A DNA stretch of 9,080 nucleotides from JAEUMW01 sp039807745 (GCA_039807745.1 JBDHRV010000143.1:1-9080); one strand, 5' to 3'; positions 1 through 8,060 are shown, counted from the stretch's first letter. The notes: generated by a model not told the origin, from the letters alone. Made by a program: numbers and translations.

Positions 1-106
1 CCGAGGCGATCAGCTCGATGTGGTCCTCCTGACGCCTCGATTCCGCCTCCAGCGCACGCCACAGATCGGGATCGAAGCCTTCGATGGTGTGCTTGGCGGT
101 GAACAT
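1..106 (-). CDS. glyA: Serine hydroxymethyltransferase, N-terminal fragment (cut by window edge)
   Basis: This is the first 35 codons of a minus-strand gene that continues to the left of the window. The visible peptide begins MFTAKHTIEGFDPDLW and includes RRQEDHIELIASE, the highly conserved N-terminal signature of serine hydroxymethyltransferase. The enzyme is a cytosolic PLP protein that interconverts serine and glycine while loading one-carbon units onto tetrahydrofolate. The PLP lysine and the rest of the fold lie outside the window. The start is well supported: a strong Shine-Dalgarno, GGAAGGAG (113-120), sits 6 nt before the ATG. An extended -10 promoter element lies about 36 nt upstream of the ATG. 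It is divergent from the antiporter gene. The assignment is from motif recognition and is nearly certain despite the short length. Confidence 0.93.
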   Translation of the reverse strand, partial: MFTAKHTIEGFDPDLWRALEAESRRQEDHIELIAS

Positions 107-141
107 GGGGGTCTCCTTCCTGCGCGGGATTGGCCGCTTGA

Positions 142-150
142 ATTCTAGCA
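142..150 (-). promoter_or_regulatory. Candidate extended -10 promoter for glyA
   Basis: On the minus strand this reads TGCTAGAAT, a TGn-extended -10 with a 5/6 match to TATAAT. It would place the transcription start near 135, about 28 nt before the glyA ATG, leaving room for the GGAAGGAG ribosome site. No convincing -35 lies 16-18 nt upstream, which extended -10 promoters can tolerate. No PurR- or MetR-like operator was recognised. Prediction by eye only. Confidence 0.45.
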
Positions 151-205
151 CCCGCCAACCCAGACTAGCTCCCGGAGACGAGGGAGCGCCCGATCGATTT
201 TTCGC

Positions 206-234
206 TTGTCGCAGCTCGACAGGCCCTGAAGAAT
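206..234 (+). promoter_or_regulatory. Weak sigma-70-like promoter candidate upstream of the antiporter gene
   Basis: TTGTCG (206-211; 4/6 match to TTGACA) and AAGAAT (229-234; 4/6 match to TATAAT) are separated by exactly 17 nt. This would start transcription near 241, about 75 nt before the preferred TTG start at 316. The spacing is ideal but both hexamers are weak, so this is tentative. Confidence 0.22.
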
Positions 235-315
235 TGAGGCAAATGCCGATCAACTATGGCCGGCGGCGCCCCCTGGGGCCGCGCTGACCCACATCCGCCG
301 ACTCGACATCTGCCC

Positions 316-2031
<1,716 letters not shown>

Positions 2032-2032
2032 T

Positions 2033-2049
2033 TCCCCGCATCGCGGGGA
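2033..2049. terminator. GC-rich hairpin between convergent nhaP2 and pmbA (possible bidirectional terminator)
   Basis: A perfect 7-bp stem, TCCCCGC / GCGGGGA, closes a 3-nt loop (ATC). It starts 2 nt after the nhaP2 stop and ends 17 nt before the pmbA stop. Position and symmetry suit a shared transcription stop for the converging genes. There is no T-tract on either side, so it may act as a pause or 3'-end-stabilising hairpin rather than a classical intrinsic terminator. Confidence 0.5.
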
Positions 2050-2065
2050 CGTGCGAGCCTCGATG

Positions 2066-3433
2066 CTATTCGCCGGCCACGGTCATGCGATCGACGAGAA
2101 TCGATCCGCATTGGCGCGCGCCGCGGATCACGACGTCGGTGCCGATGGCGACGATGCCGCGAAACATCTCCTTCAGGTTGCCGGCCACGGTAATCTCCTG
2201 CACCGGGTAGGCAATGGTGCCGTGCTCGACCCAGAACCCGGCCGCGCCGCGCGAGTAGTCACCGGTCACGTTGTTCACGCCATGACCGAGGAGATCGGTG
2301 ACGAGCAGCCCGGTGCCGAGCTTCGCGAGCAGGGCCGGGAAGTCCTCGCCCGTGCTGTCGAGGATCAGGTTGTGGTTGCCGCCCGCGTTGCCGGTGGAGC
2401 GTAGTCCGAGCTTGCGAGCGCTGTAGCTGCCGAGAAAATAGCCACCGACGACGCCGTTGCTTACGACTTCGCGGTCGTGGGTCGCCACGCCCTCGTCGTC
2501 GAACGCCGCGCTGCGCAGCCCTTTCTTGAGGAACGGCCGCTCGCGCAGTTGCACGATCGGCGCGAAGACCTCCTGGCCGACGCTGTCCAGGAGAAACGAG
2601 GACTTGCGGTAGAGGCTGCCGCCGCTGACCGCGCCGACGAAATGACCGATGAGCGAGGCGGCGATCGGCGCCTCGAACAGCACCGGCACCTGGGTGGTAG
2701 GGACGCGGCGCGCACCCAGGCGTGCCGCGCACCGCTGCCCGGCCTTCTGCCCGACCGCGACCGGGTCTTCGAGGTCGCGCGCATCGCGTGCGACCGCGTA
2801 CCAGTCGTCGCGCTGCATGCCCTGCCCGCCGTCGCCGATCACCGCGCAGTAAATCGAGTGCTGTGAGCTGGGATAGCCGCCGACGAAGCCTTGCGAGTTG
2901 GCATAGGCGAACTGGTACTGATGGGTGGCCGCGCTCGCGCCTTCCGAATTCGTGAGGCGCGCATCCACACCCAGGGCCGCGGCCTCGCACGAACGCGCGA
3001 GCTCGATGGCGTCCTCCACCGACAGCCGCCAGGGATGGTGCAGATCGAGGTCGGGCATCTCGGTCGCGAGGAGATCGCGGTCGGCCAGCCCGGCGCAGTC
3101 GTCGGAGGCGGTATAGCGGGCAATCGCGAGCGCGGCCTCGACGGTGCGCGCCAGCGCGTCGCGCGAGAAGTCGGTGCTGCTCGCATGACCGCGCTTTTGA
3201 CCGAGGTAGACGGTCACGCCGAACCCCTTGTCCCGGTTGTATTCGATCGTCTCCACCTCGCCGCGGCGCACCGTGACGGTCTGCCCGAGGCCCTCCGTCA
3301 CCTCCGTCTCGGCACTGGATGCCCCGAGTCGGCTGGCGTGTCCGAGAACCTCGGCCGCGATCCCGCGCAGCGCATCCTGGGTGAAGGAAAAGCCGCCCGC
3401 GGCGGGTCGGTCGGGCACGTCGGGTGTGGTCAC
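2066..3433 (-). CDS. pmbA: PmbA/TldE, metalloprotease TldD/TldE complex subunit
   Basis: PmbA (TldE) partners TldD in a cytosolic heteromeric protease. In E. coli the pair trims the microcin B17 leader and degrades the CcdA antitoxin. The catalytic zinc motif belongs to TldD, and no HExxH-like motif is visible here, as expected for TldE. The protein is 455 aa (E. coli 450) and matches the family along its length: RRGEVETIEYN near residue 57, GHASSTDFS near 82, DLDLHHPW near 119, GGSLYRKSSFLLDS, SYSARKLGLRSTGNAGG, and the C-terminal block TGDYSRGAAGFWVE followed by ITVAGNLKEMFR. The open frame runs much further upstream, but that part is antisense to yjgA. The best start is GTG at 3433, with an alternative GTG five codons later. 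Neither has a clear Shine-Dalgarno. It is divergent from yjgA, as in E. coli. No tldD lies in this window. Confidence 0.95.
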   Translation of the reverse strand: MTTPDVPDRPAAGGFSFTQDALRGIAAEVLGHASRLGASSAETEVTEGLGQTVTVRRGEVETIEYNRDKGFGVTVYLGQKRGHASSTDFSRDALARTVEAALAIARYTASDDCAGLADRDLLATEMPDLDLHHPWRLSVEDAIELARSCEAAALGVDARLTNSEGASAATHQYQFAYANSQGFVGGYPSSQHSIYCAVIGDGGQGMQRDDWYAVARDARDLEDPVAVGQKAGQRCAARLGARRVPTTQVPVLFEAPIAASLIGHFVGAVSGGSLYRKSSFLLDSVGQEVFAPIVQLRERPFLKKGLRSAAFDDEGVATHDREVVSNGVVGGYFLGSYSARKLGLRSTGNAGGNHNLILDSTGEDFPALLAKLGTGLLVTDLLGHGVNNVTGDYSRGAAGFWVEHGTIAYPVQEITVAGNLKEMFRGIVAIGTDVVIRGARQCGSILVDRMTVAGE

Positions 3434-3463
3434 GGGGTACGATTCGCCGAAGAGTGGATCCGT

Positions 3464-3470
3464 TATGATA
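3464..3470. promoter_or_regulatory. Symmetric -10-like element serving divergent pmbA and yjgA (candidate bidirectional promoter)
   Basis: The 64-nt pmbA/yjgA spacer contains TATGATA. The plus strand reads TATGAT (3464-3469; 5/6 to TATAAT), placing a start near 3476, about 22 nt before the yjgA ATG. The minus strand reads TGGTATCAT, a TGn-extended -10 (hexamer 3470-3465), placing a start near 3458, about 25 nt before the pmbA GTG. No good -35 is seen in either direction. The same base pairs could therefore serve both genes. Confidence 0.4.
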
Positions 3471-3497
3471 CCAGTCGACTTTCGACGATCCGAGGCC

Positions 3498-4007
3498 ATG
3501 GCAGACGACGCCATCAGCAAGACCCAACGCAAGCGGGCGATGCACGCGCTGCAGGATCTGGGGGAGGCGCTGGTGGCGCTCAACGACGAGCGGCTCGCCG
3601 CGCTCGATCTGCCCGAACCGCTGCGCGACGCGGTCGACGAGGCAAGGCGGCTCAAGGGATTCGAAGCAAGACGGCGCCAGGTGCAGTACATCGGGCGCCT
3701 CATGCGCGAGGTCGACCCGGCGCCGATCCGCGCCCGTATCGAAACCTGGACGGGCACCTCGCGAGCGCATGCGGCGTGGCTGCACGATGTCGAACGCTGG
3801 CGGGAACGGCTGCTCGCCGATGCCGACGCGCTGACCGAACTGGCCGGCGCCTGCCCGAACGCCGACCTGCAACAGCTGCGCACGCTGGTGCGCAACGCCC
3901 GCGCGGAATCCGCGGCGGGCAAACCCCCGCGCCATTACCGCGCGCTCTTTCGCGCGCTGAAGGAACTGCTGCCGGAACCCGGTTTCGACGCGCAAGATCG
4001 CGGCTGA
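3498..4007 (+). CDS. yjgA: YjgA, ribosome-associated protein (DUF615)
   Basis: YjgA is a small, basic, helical protein that associates with late 50S assembly intermediates in E. coli. The 169-aa product carries the family blocks RLKGFEARRRQVQYIGRLMR (51-70), QQLRTLVRNA (125-134) and KPPRHYRALFRALKEL (142-157). It lacks most of the acidic N-terminal stretch of the E. coli protein (183 aa). The ATG at 3498 is preceded by GAGG (3492-3495), but only 2 nt away. An in-frame ATG at 3465 would add 11 residues but overlaps the predicted -10, so 3498 is preferred. It is divergent from pmbA, as in E. coli, and followed after 54 nt by mogA on the same strand. Confidence 0.93.
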   Translation: MADDAISKTQRKRAMHALQDLGEALVALNDERLAALDLPEPLRDAVDEARRLKGFEARRRQVQYIGRLMREVDPAPIRARIETWTGTSRAHAAWLHDVERWRERLLADADALTELAGACPNADLQQLRTLVRNARAESAAGKPPRHYRALFRALKELLPEPGFDAQDRG

Positions 4008-4030
4008 GGGCGGCTGCCGGTCTTCTTGGC

Positions 4031-4036
4031 TATACT
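4031..4036 (+). promoter_or_regulatory. Candidate -10 hexamer for mogA
   Basis: TATACT (5/6 match to TATAAT) lies in the 54-nt yjgA/mogA gap and would start transcription near 4043, about 19 nt before the mogA ATG. No recognisable -35 sits at the usual distance, so mogA may instead, or also, be read from the yjgA promoter. Confidence 0.35.
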
Positions 4037-4061
4037 CCCCGACTCCCCATCGAGATCAACC

Positions 4062-4658
4062 ATGCCCACGGACGACACGCTCCTGCTTGGCCTCGTTTCC
4101 ATCAGCGATCGCGCCGCGCGCGGCGAGTACCCGGACGCGGGACTGCCGGCCCTCGAAGACTGGTTCGCCAGGGCGCTCACGACGCCTTTTCGGGTCGAGA
4201 AGCGCCTCGTCCCGGACGAGCAACCGGTGATCGAAGCAACGCTGAAGGAGTTGGTGGACGACGTGGGCTGTGCTCTCGTGCTCACCACTGGCGGCACCGG
4301 ACCGGCCGCGCGCGACGTGACGCCCGAGGCAACACTTGCGGTAGCGGACAAGGTGATGCCGGGATTCGGCGAGCAAATGCGGCAGGTGAGCCTCAGGTTC
4401 GTGCCGACCGCGATCCTCTCGCGGCAAGTGGGCGTCATCCGCAAGCGCACACTGATCCTCAATCTGCCGGGACAGCCGAAAGCCATCAAGGAGACGCTGG
4501 AAGGCGTAAAGGGCACGAACGGCGAGCACCTGGTGCCGGGCATTTTCGCGGCCGTGCCGTACTGTCTCGATCTCATCGGCGGTCCCTACGTCGAGACCCG
4601 CGATGAAGTGATCAAGGTCTTCCGTCCGAAGTCGGCGCTGCGGCCGCCGAAGGCGTGA
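4062..4658 (+). CDS. mogA: Molybdopterin adenylyltransferase MogA
   Basis: MogA adenylylates molybdopterin with ATP, the step before MoeA inserts molybdenum, in cytosolic molybdenum-cofactor synthesis. The 198-aa protein (E. coli 195 aa) begins with the LGLVSISDRAARGEYPD strand-loop (9-25). It carries the nucleotide/pterin-binding TTGGTGPAARDVTPEAT motif (75-91) and LNLPGQPKAIKE (133-144), all diagnostic of the MoaB/Mog fold. The Mog-type length and the DLIGGPY tail (170-176) favour MogA over MoaB. The ATG at 4062 has a modest GAG (4052-4054) 7 nt upstream. yjgA precedes it and an esterase follows. The rest of the cofactor pathway and any molybdoenzyme lie elsewhere. The GTG at 4655 overlaps its stop codon and is in frame with the esterase. 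Confidence 0.95.
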   Translation: MPTDDTLLLGLVSISDRAARGEYPDAGLPALEDWFARALTTPFRVEKRLVPDEQPVIEATLKELVDDVGCALVLTTGGTGPAARDVTPEATLAVADKVMPGFGEQMRQVSLRFVPTAILSRQVGVIRKRTLILNLPGQPKAIKETLEGVKGTNGEHLVPGIFAAVPYCLDLIGGPYVETRDEVIKVFRPKSALRPPKA

Positions 4659-4667
4659 GACTGGTCT

Positions 4668-4698
4668 CCCTCTTCCCTCTTCCCCCTTCCCTCTTCCC
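4668..4698. repeat. C-rich heptamer tandem repeat (CCCTCTT) with G-quadruplex potential on the minus strand
   Basis: Four tandem heptamers, CCCTCTT, CCCTCTT, CCCCCTT and CCCTCTT, are followed by a terminal CCC. They fill most of the 44-nt gap between mogA and the esterase ATG. The plus strand is pure pyrimidine. The minus strand has five runs of at least three G separated by 2-4 nt, which meets the classical G-quadruplex pattern. The repeat replaces the purine-rich ribosome-binding site expected before the esterase start. Heptamer tandem repeats (STRRs) are known from cyanobacteria. I do not know this one as a named element. Confidence 0.85.
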
Positions 4699-4702
4699 GA
4701 CA

Positions 4703-5377
4703 ATGCCACCCCTCCTCCCCCACATCGAGCTCGAGACCGCTCCGAATCCCACCGCGAGCATCATCTGGATGCATGGCCTCGGCGCGGATGGCAACGACTT
4801 CGTCCCCATCGTCGAGGAGATGGAACTGCCGGCGCGGCCGATCCGCTTCATCTTCCCGCACGCACCGGTGCGACCGGTGACCATCAACGGCGGCTTCCAG
4901 ATGCGCGCGTGGTACGACGTCGTGAGCGACGATTTCTCGCGGCGCGAGGACGAGGCAGGCGTGCGCGAGTCGCAGGAGATGATCGAGGCTCTGATCCGGC
5001 GCGAAAACGAGCGCGGCATTCCTTGTGGCGACATCGTGCTCGCCGGGTTCTCGCAGGGCGGCGCGATGGCGCTGCACACGGGACTGCGCTACCCCGAGCG
5101 TCTGGCGGGCATCCTGGCGCTCTCCACCTACGTGCCGATCTCGACGATGCTGGAAGCGGAGATATCGCAGGCGAACCGCGACGTGCCGATCTTCATGGCG
5201 CACGGCACCGCGGATCCCGTCATCCCGCTCTGGCTCGCGGGCTCGTCGCGGCAGCTGCTGGAGCGGCTCGGCTACGACGTGCAGTGGCACGAGTACGAGA
5301 TGGAGCACTCCGTCATGTGGGAGGAGGTCGCCGACATCTCCCGCTGGCTGCAGCGGGTCCTGAACGGGTCGTCCTGA
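4703..5377 (+). CDS. Alpha/beta-hydrolase carboxylesterase (phospholipase/carboxylesterase family, PF02230-like)
   Basis: A 224-aa cytosolic serine esterase of the family that includes Pseudomonas carboxylesterase II and eukaryotic acyl-protein thioesterases, which hydrolyse short-chain or acyl esters. The oxyanion-hole motif WMHGLGADGNDF spans 22-33. The nucleophile elbow GFSQGG (115-120) gives Ser117. The other triad members are Asp171 (GTADPVIP) and His202 (EMEHSVMWEE). No signal peptide is seen. ATG 4703 is chosen because it starts directly before the first conserved strand. It has no Shine-Dalgarno, since the preceding bases are the pyrimidine heptamer repeat. An in-frame GTG at 4655 overlapping the mogA stop would add 16 residues encoded largely by the repeat and is less likely. 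Expression may depend on readthrough or coupling from mogA. The physiological substrate is unknown. It ends 12 nt from the convergent transporter gene. Confidence 0.9.
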   Translation: MPPLLPHIELETAPNPTASIIWMHGLGADGNDFVPIVEEMELPARPIRFIFPHAPVRPVTINGGFQMRAWYDVVSDDFSRREDEAGVRESQEMIEALIRRENERGIPCGDIVLAGFSQGGAMALHTGLRYPERLAGILALSTYVPISTMLEAEISQANRDVPIFMAHGTADPVIPLWLAGSSRQLLERLGYDVQWHEYEMEHSVMWEEVADISRWLQRVLNGSS

Positions 5378-5389
5378 CGCCGAGCGACT

Positions 5390-6691
5390 TCAGGCGGGTG
5401 CGTTGTTGGTCAGCGCGATCTCGCGGCCGCGCCGAACATCGACGGTGAAGAGCAGCACGAGCCCGACGACGAAGAAGCTGCCCGTCATGATCATCGCGAG
5501 GCGATGGTCGCCGTGTGACAGCCACGACACGAGGCCGTAGGTCACCGGGCCGACGATGGCAGAGAACTTCACGGCGAGCCCCCACAACCCGTAGAACTCC
5601 CCGACATGCTTTTCCGGCGACAGGTAACCCACCAGCGCCCGCCCCGCCGACTGGCTCGCGCCGAGACAGATTCCCACGAGGTTGGCGGCGATCCAGAACA
5701 CGGTCGGTCCTTGCGCCGCCCATACCAGCAGGATGGTGCCGATCCACAGCACGAGCGTCACCGCGAGCGTCGCCTTATGACCGATGCGATCCTGCACCTG
5801 ACCGAACAGCAGCGCGCCCGCCGAAGCGGTCACGTTCGTCACCAGCAGCAGTGTCAGCGTCTCCTTGGTCGTGAAGCCCATCGCCTGCTCGGCGTAGATC
5901 GCGGCGAGGCTGACCACTGCCTGGATACCCGCCTGGTAGAACACGATGCAGACCAGAAACCGCCACAGGTCCTGAAAGCGGCGCGCGCGGTGGAGCGTCT
6001 CGCCGAGACGGCCAAAGGTGTCCCGAAACAAGTGTCCCGGCCCCGCCTGGGGCACGGCCCGCTCCGTCAGCAGAAAAAACGTCGGCAGACTTGCCACGGC
6101 AAACAAGGCAGCGGTGATCAGCATCGTGACCGGCACCGCGGCCTCCGTCGCCATGCCTTGGTCGCCTGCCCATTTCAGATACGCGAGGCACAGACCCAGA
6201 CTCAAGAGGCCACCGACATAGCCCAGCGCCCAGCCCCAGCCGGATACCTTGCCCATGGATTCGCCGTTCGCGATCTCGGGCAGGAACGCGGCGATGAGAT
6301 TCTCGCCGGTGCCGAAGCAGTAGTTCGAGATCACGATCAGCACGATCGCGAGCGCGAGGTCCGCGCGACCGACCCACGCCAATGCCGCGGTGGCGAGCAC
6401 ACAGCCGGCGGTCGTCACCGCCAGGAGGCGCTTCTTCGCCGCATGAACGTCGGCGTATGCCCCGATCAGCGGACCCGTGAACATCACCAGCGCATACGAC
6501 ACGGCGAGACTCAGGGTCCACGCGAGCGTGCCCCACGCGGCACCCTCCGCGACCACCGAGACGAAGTACGCGCCGAAGATCGCGGTGAGGACGACGGTGG
6601 TGTAGCCGGAGTTCGCGAAGTCGAACATCGCCCACGCCCACACCTCGATGGGCCGCACGCCGGGGGCGAGGGCGGACTGGACTTTCGGCAC
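5390..6691 (-). CDS. MFS transporter, UMF1 family (Atg22-like)
   Basis: An integral inner-membrane permease of 433 aa with about 12 predicted hydrophobic segments. UMF1/Atg22-like hallmarks are visible: WAMFDFANSGY (20-30), GPLIGAYADVHAAKKR (73-88), ENLIAAFLPEIA (130-141) and SGWGWALGYVGGLLSL (150-165). A second DRIGHK-type loop occurs in the C-terminal half. Bacterial UMF1 proteins are poorly characterised and no substrate can be read from the sequence. The start is uncertain. GTG 6691 is preferred, giving a short cytosolic lead before segment 1, while GTG 6658 is an alternative. Neither has a Shine-Dalgarno. The gene lies 26 nt after the CoA-transferase stop on the same strand, so the two are probably co-transcribed. 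That suggests import or export of the acid handled by the transferase. Confidence 0.88.
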   Translation of the reverse strand: MPKVQSALAPGVRPIEVWAWAMFDFANSGYTTVVLTAIFGAYFVSVVAEGAAWGTLAWTLSLAVSYALVMFTGPLIGAYADVHAAKKRLLAVTTAGCVLATAALAWVGRADLALAIVLIVISNYCFGTGENLIAAFLPEIANGESMGKVSGWGWALGYVGGLLSLGLCLAYLKWAGDQGMATEAAVPVTMLITAALFAVASLPTFFLLTERAVPQAGPGHLFRDTFGRLGETLHRARRFQDLWRFLVCIVFYQAGIQAVVSLAAIYAEQAMGFTTKETLTLLLVTNVTASAGALLFGQVQDRIGHKATLAVTLVLWIGTILLVWAAQGPTVFWIAANLVGICLGASQSAGRALVGYLSPEKHVGEFYGLWGLAVKFSAIVGPVTYGLVSWLSHGDHRLAMIMTGSFFVVGLVLLFTVDVRRGREIALTNNAPA

Positions 6692-6717
6692 GCGCGGTCG
6701 GGAGCGGACGGGGCGAG

Positions 6718-7908
6718 TCAGATCACGCCTTCGGAGCGCAGCGCCGCGAGGGCTTCGGCATCGTAGCCCAGCGCGGACAGCACCTCGGACGTGTGCGCGC
6801 CGAGCTCCGGGCCGAGCCACTGCGTGGTCCCCGGAGTCTCGGAGAGCTTGGGCACGATCCCGGGCACCAGGAGCTCCTGACCGTCGCCAAGTCGCAGCCG
6901 CTCGATCAGCCCGCGCGCCTGGCAATGCGGGTCGGCGACGATGTCGGCGATGTCGTAGATCTTGGCGCTCGGCACCTCGGCCGCGCCCAGCACGCGCAGG
7001 ATCTCGTCGAGATCGCAGCGCGCCGTCCAGTCGCCGATCGCGCGCTCGATCTCCTCGGTGCGCGCCACGCGGCCATCGTTGTGGGCAAGCTGCGGATCGT
7101 CCGCCAGATCGGAGCGCCCGATGGCGCGCATCATCCGCCTGAAGATGCTGTCCGCATTGGCTCCGATCACCACGTACTTGCCGTCGCGCGTGAGATAGGT
7201 GTTCGACGGCACGATGCCGGGCAGCGAGCTGCCGGTGCGTTCGCGCACCATCTGGAACATCCCGTATTCCGGCAACAGGCTCTCCATGAGGTTGAACACC
7301 GCTTCGTAGAGGGCCACGTCGACCACCTGCCCCTTGCCCGTGCGGTCCCGATGACGCAGCGCCGCCAGCGCGCCAATCACCCCGTGCAGCGCCGCGATCG
7401 AATCCCCGATGCTCACGCCCACGCGCACCGGCGGTCGATCCGGATAGCCGGTCAGATGGCGCAGTCCGCCCATGGATTCGCCGATCGCACCGAAGCCGGG
7501 CTGGTCGCGATAGGGTCCAGTCTGGCCGAAGCCGGAGATGCGCACCATGACCAGTCGCGGGTTCGCCTCGGACAGGCGCTCCCACCCCAGACCCCACTTT
7601 TCCATCGTGCCGGGACGGAAGTTCTCGATCAGCACATCCGCGGTCGCCGCGAGATCGCGCACGATCCCCTGCCCGGCCTCCGTCTTCAGGTTGACCGTCA
7701 CGGACTTCTTGTTGCGCGCCTGAAGAAACCACCAGAGGGAGGTGCCCTGGTAAAGCTTCCGCCAGCGCCGCAGAGGATCACCCCCCTCGGGCGGCTCGAT
7801 CTTGATGACCTCGGCGCCGAACTCCGCGAGCAGCCGCGCGGCGAACGGGCCAGCGATGAGGGTTCCCATCTCGATGACGCGCAGGCCATGCAGCGGTGCG
7901 GGATTCAT
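6718..7908 (-). CDS. CoA-transferase family III (CaiB/BaiF)
   Basis: Family III CoA-transferases move CoA between carboxylic acids through an aspartyl-CoA thioester intermediate, for example formyl-CoA:oxalate and carnitine CoA-transferases. The 396-aa protein starts with LHGLRVIEMGTLIAGPFAAR and contains the CoA-binding AEFGAEVIKIEPPEGGDPLR (28-47). RNKKSVTVNLK (66-76), ADVLIENFRPGTMEKWGLG, SGFGQTGPY and GKGQVVDVALYEA follow. Asp169, in VGVSIGDS, is the expected nucleophile and by this start has the same number as in formyl-CoA transferase. The acid pair is unknown. ATG 7908 is preferred for that alignment and because a possible 24-codon ORF ends there in an ATGA overlap. ATG 7914 and GTG 7941 are alternatives. 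None has a Shine-Dalgarno of its own. It heads a likely two-gene unit with the UMF1 transporter. Confidence 0.93.
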   Translation of the reverse strand: MNPAPLHGLRVIEMGTLIAGPFAARLLAEFGAEVIKIEPPEGGDPLRRWRKLYQGTSLWWFLQARNKKSVTVNLKTEAGQGIVRDLAATADVLIENFRPGTMEKWGLGWERLSEANPRLVMVRISGFGQTGPYRDQPGFGAIGESMGGLRHLTGYPDRPPVRVGVSIGDSIAALHGVIGALAALRHRDRTGKGQVVDVALYEAVFNLMESLLPEYGMFQMVRERTGSSLPGIVPSNTYLTRDGKYVVIGANADSIFRRMMRAIGRSDLADDPQLAHNDGRVARTEEIERAIGDWTARCDLDEILRVLGAAEVPSAKIYDIADIVADPHCQARGLIERLRLGDGQELLVPGIVPKLSETPGTTQWLGPELGAHTSEVLSALGYDAEALAALRSEGVI

Positions 7909-7979
7909 AGGCATTCGTGGATCGCTGATACGGCCAGGCACTGGCTGGCGAGCAGGCGGGCGAAGCGGAAGAGGTTCAC
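7905..7979 (-). CDS. Possible 24-aa leader peptide overlapping the CoA-transferase start
   Basis: A short minus-strand ORF starts with GTG at 7979, preceded by GAGG (7985-7988) at a 5-nt spacing, one of the better ribosome sites in the window. It encodes a mildly hydrophobic 24-aa peptide beginning MNLFRFARLLASQ. It ends with a TGA overlapping the CoA-transferase ATG (ATGA). Since that gene has no ribosome site of its own, the small ORF could deliver ribosomes by translational coupling. The frame stays open upstream to 8129 but without another usual start codon. No homology is recognised, and chance is a real alternative at this length. Confidence 0.33.
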   Translation of the reverse strand: MNLFRFARLLASQCLAVSAIHECL

Positions 7980-8039
7980 GTAGCCCTCGAGGTAGTCCAG
8001 GGTGGCGGTTCGCTGCGGCGCCCGGATGGGCCGACCGGC

Positions 8040-8060
8040 CGGATTATATGGGGTAATCCG
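8040..8060. promoter_or_regulatory. 7-bp perfect inverted repeat overlapping a TATAAT on the minus strand
   Basis: CGGATTA and TAATCCG form perfect 7-bp arms around a 7-nt centre (TATGGGG). The left arm overlaps a perfect -10 hexamer, TATAAT, on the minus strand (8048-8043) that would direct transcription towards the CoA-transferase with a leader of about 130 nt. No -35 match lies at the right distance. An operator overlapping the promoter of the CoA-transferase unit is the natural reading. A small hairpin or a chance palindrome in a GC-rich spacer is also possible. Confidence 0.38.

Noticed and set aside
3434..3922. 163-residue N-terminal extension of the pmbA reading frame
   Set aside because: It is low-complexity Ser/Arg-rich sequence lying antisense to yjgA. 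PmbA is already full length (455 aa) from GTG 3433.
2891..4606. 571-codon plus-strand open frame across pmbA, yjgA and mogA
   Set aside because: It overlaps three recognised genes in wrong frames or antisense, and its translation is Arg/Ala/Gly-rich with no recognisable domain.
4668..4698. CRISPR or insertion-sequence remnant for the heptamer array
   Set aside because: The 7-nt units have no spacers, no terminal inverted repeats and no target-site duplication, so it is a simple tandem repeat.
5373..5394. CCTGA/TCAGG inverted repeat spanning the convergent esterase and MFS stops as a terminator
   Set aside because: It has only a 5-bp stem with a 12-nt loop and no T-tract. Much of the symmetry simply comes from the two facing TGA stop codons.
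5606..6766. 386-codon plus-strand open frame opposite the MFS transporter
   Set aside because: Antisense shadow. The translation is hydrophilic and rich in Arg, His and Gln with no domain, while the minus strand gives a 12-segment transporter.
6692..7732. Apparent fusion of the MFS reading frame with a long N-terminal domain
   Set aside because: The upstream part is an out-of-frame reading of the CoA-transferase gene. The transporter starts at GTG 6691 or 6658.
6793..7983. 396-codon plus-strand open frame opposite the CoA-transferase
   Set aside because: Antisense shadow. The CoA-transferase on the other strand has all family motifs and the catalytic Asp.
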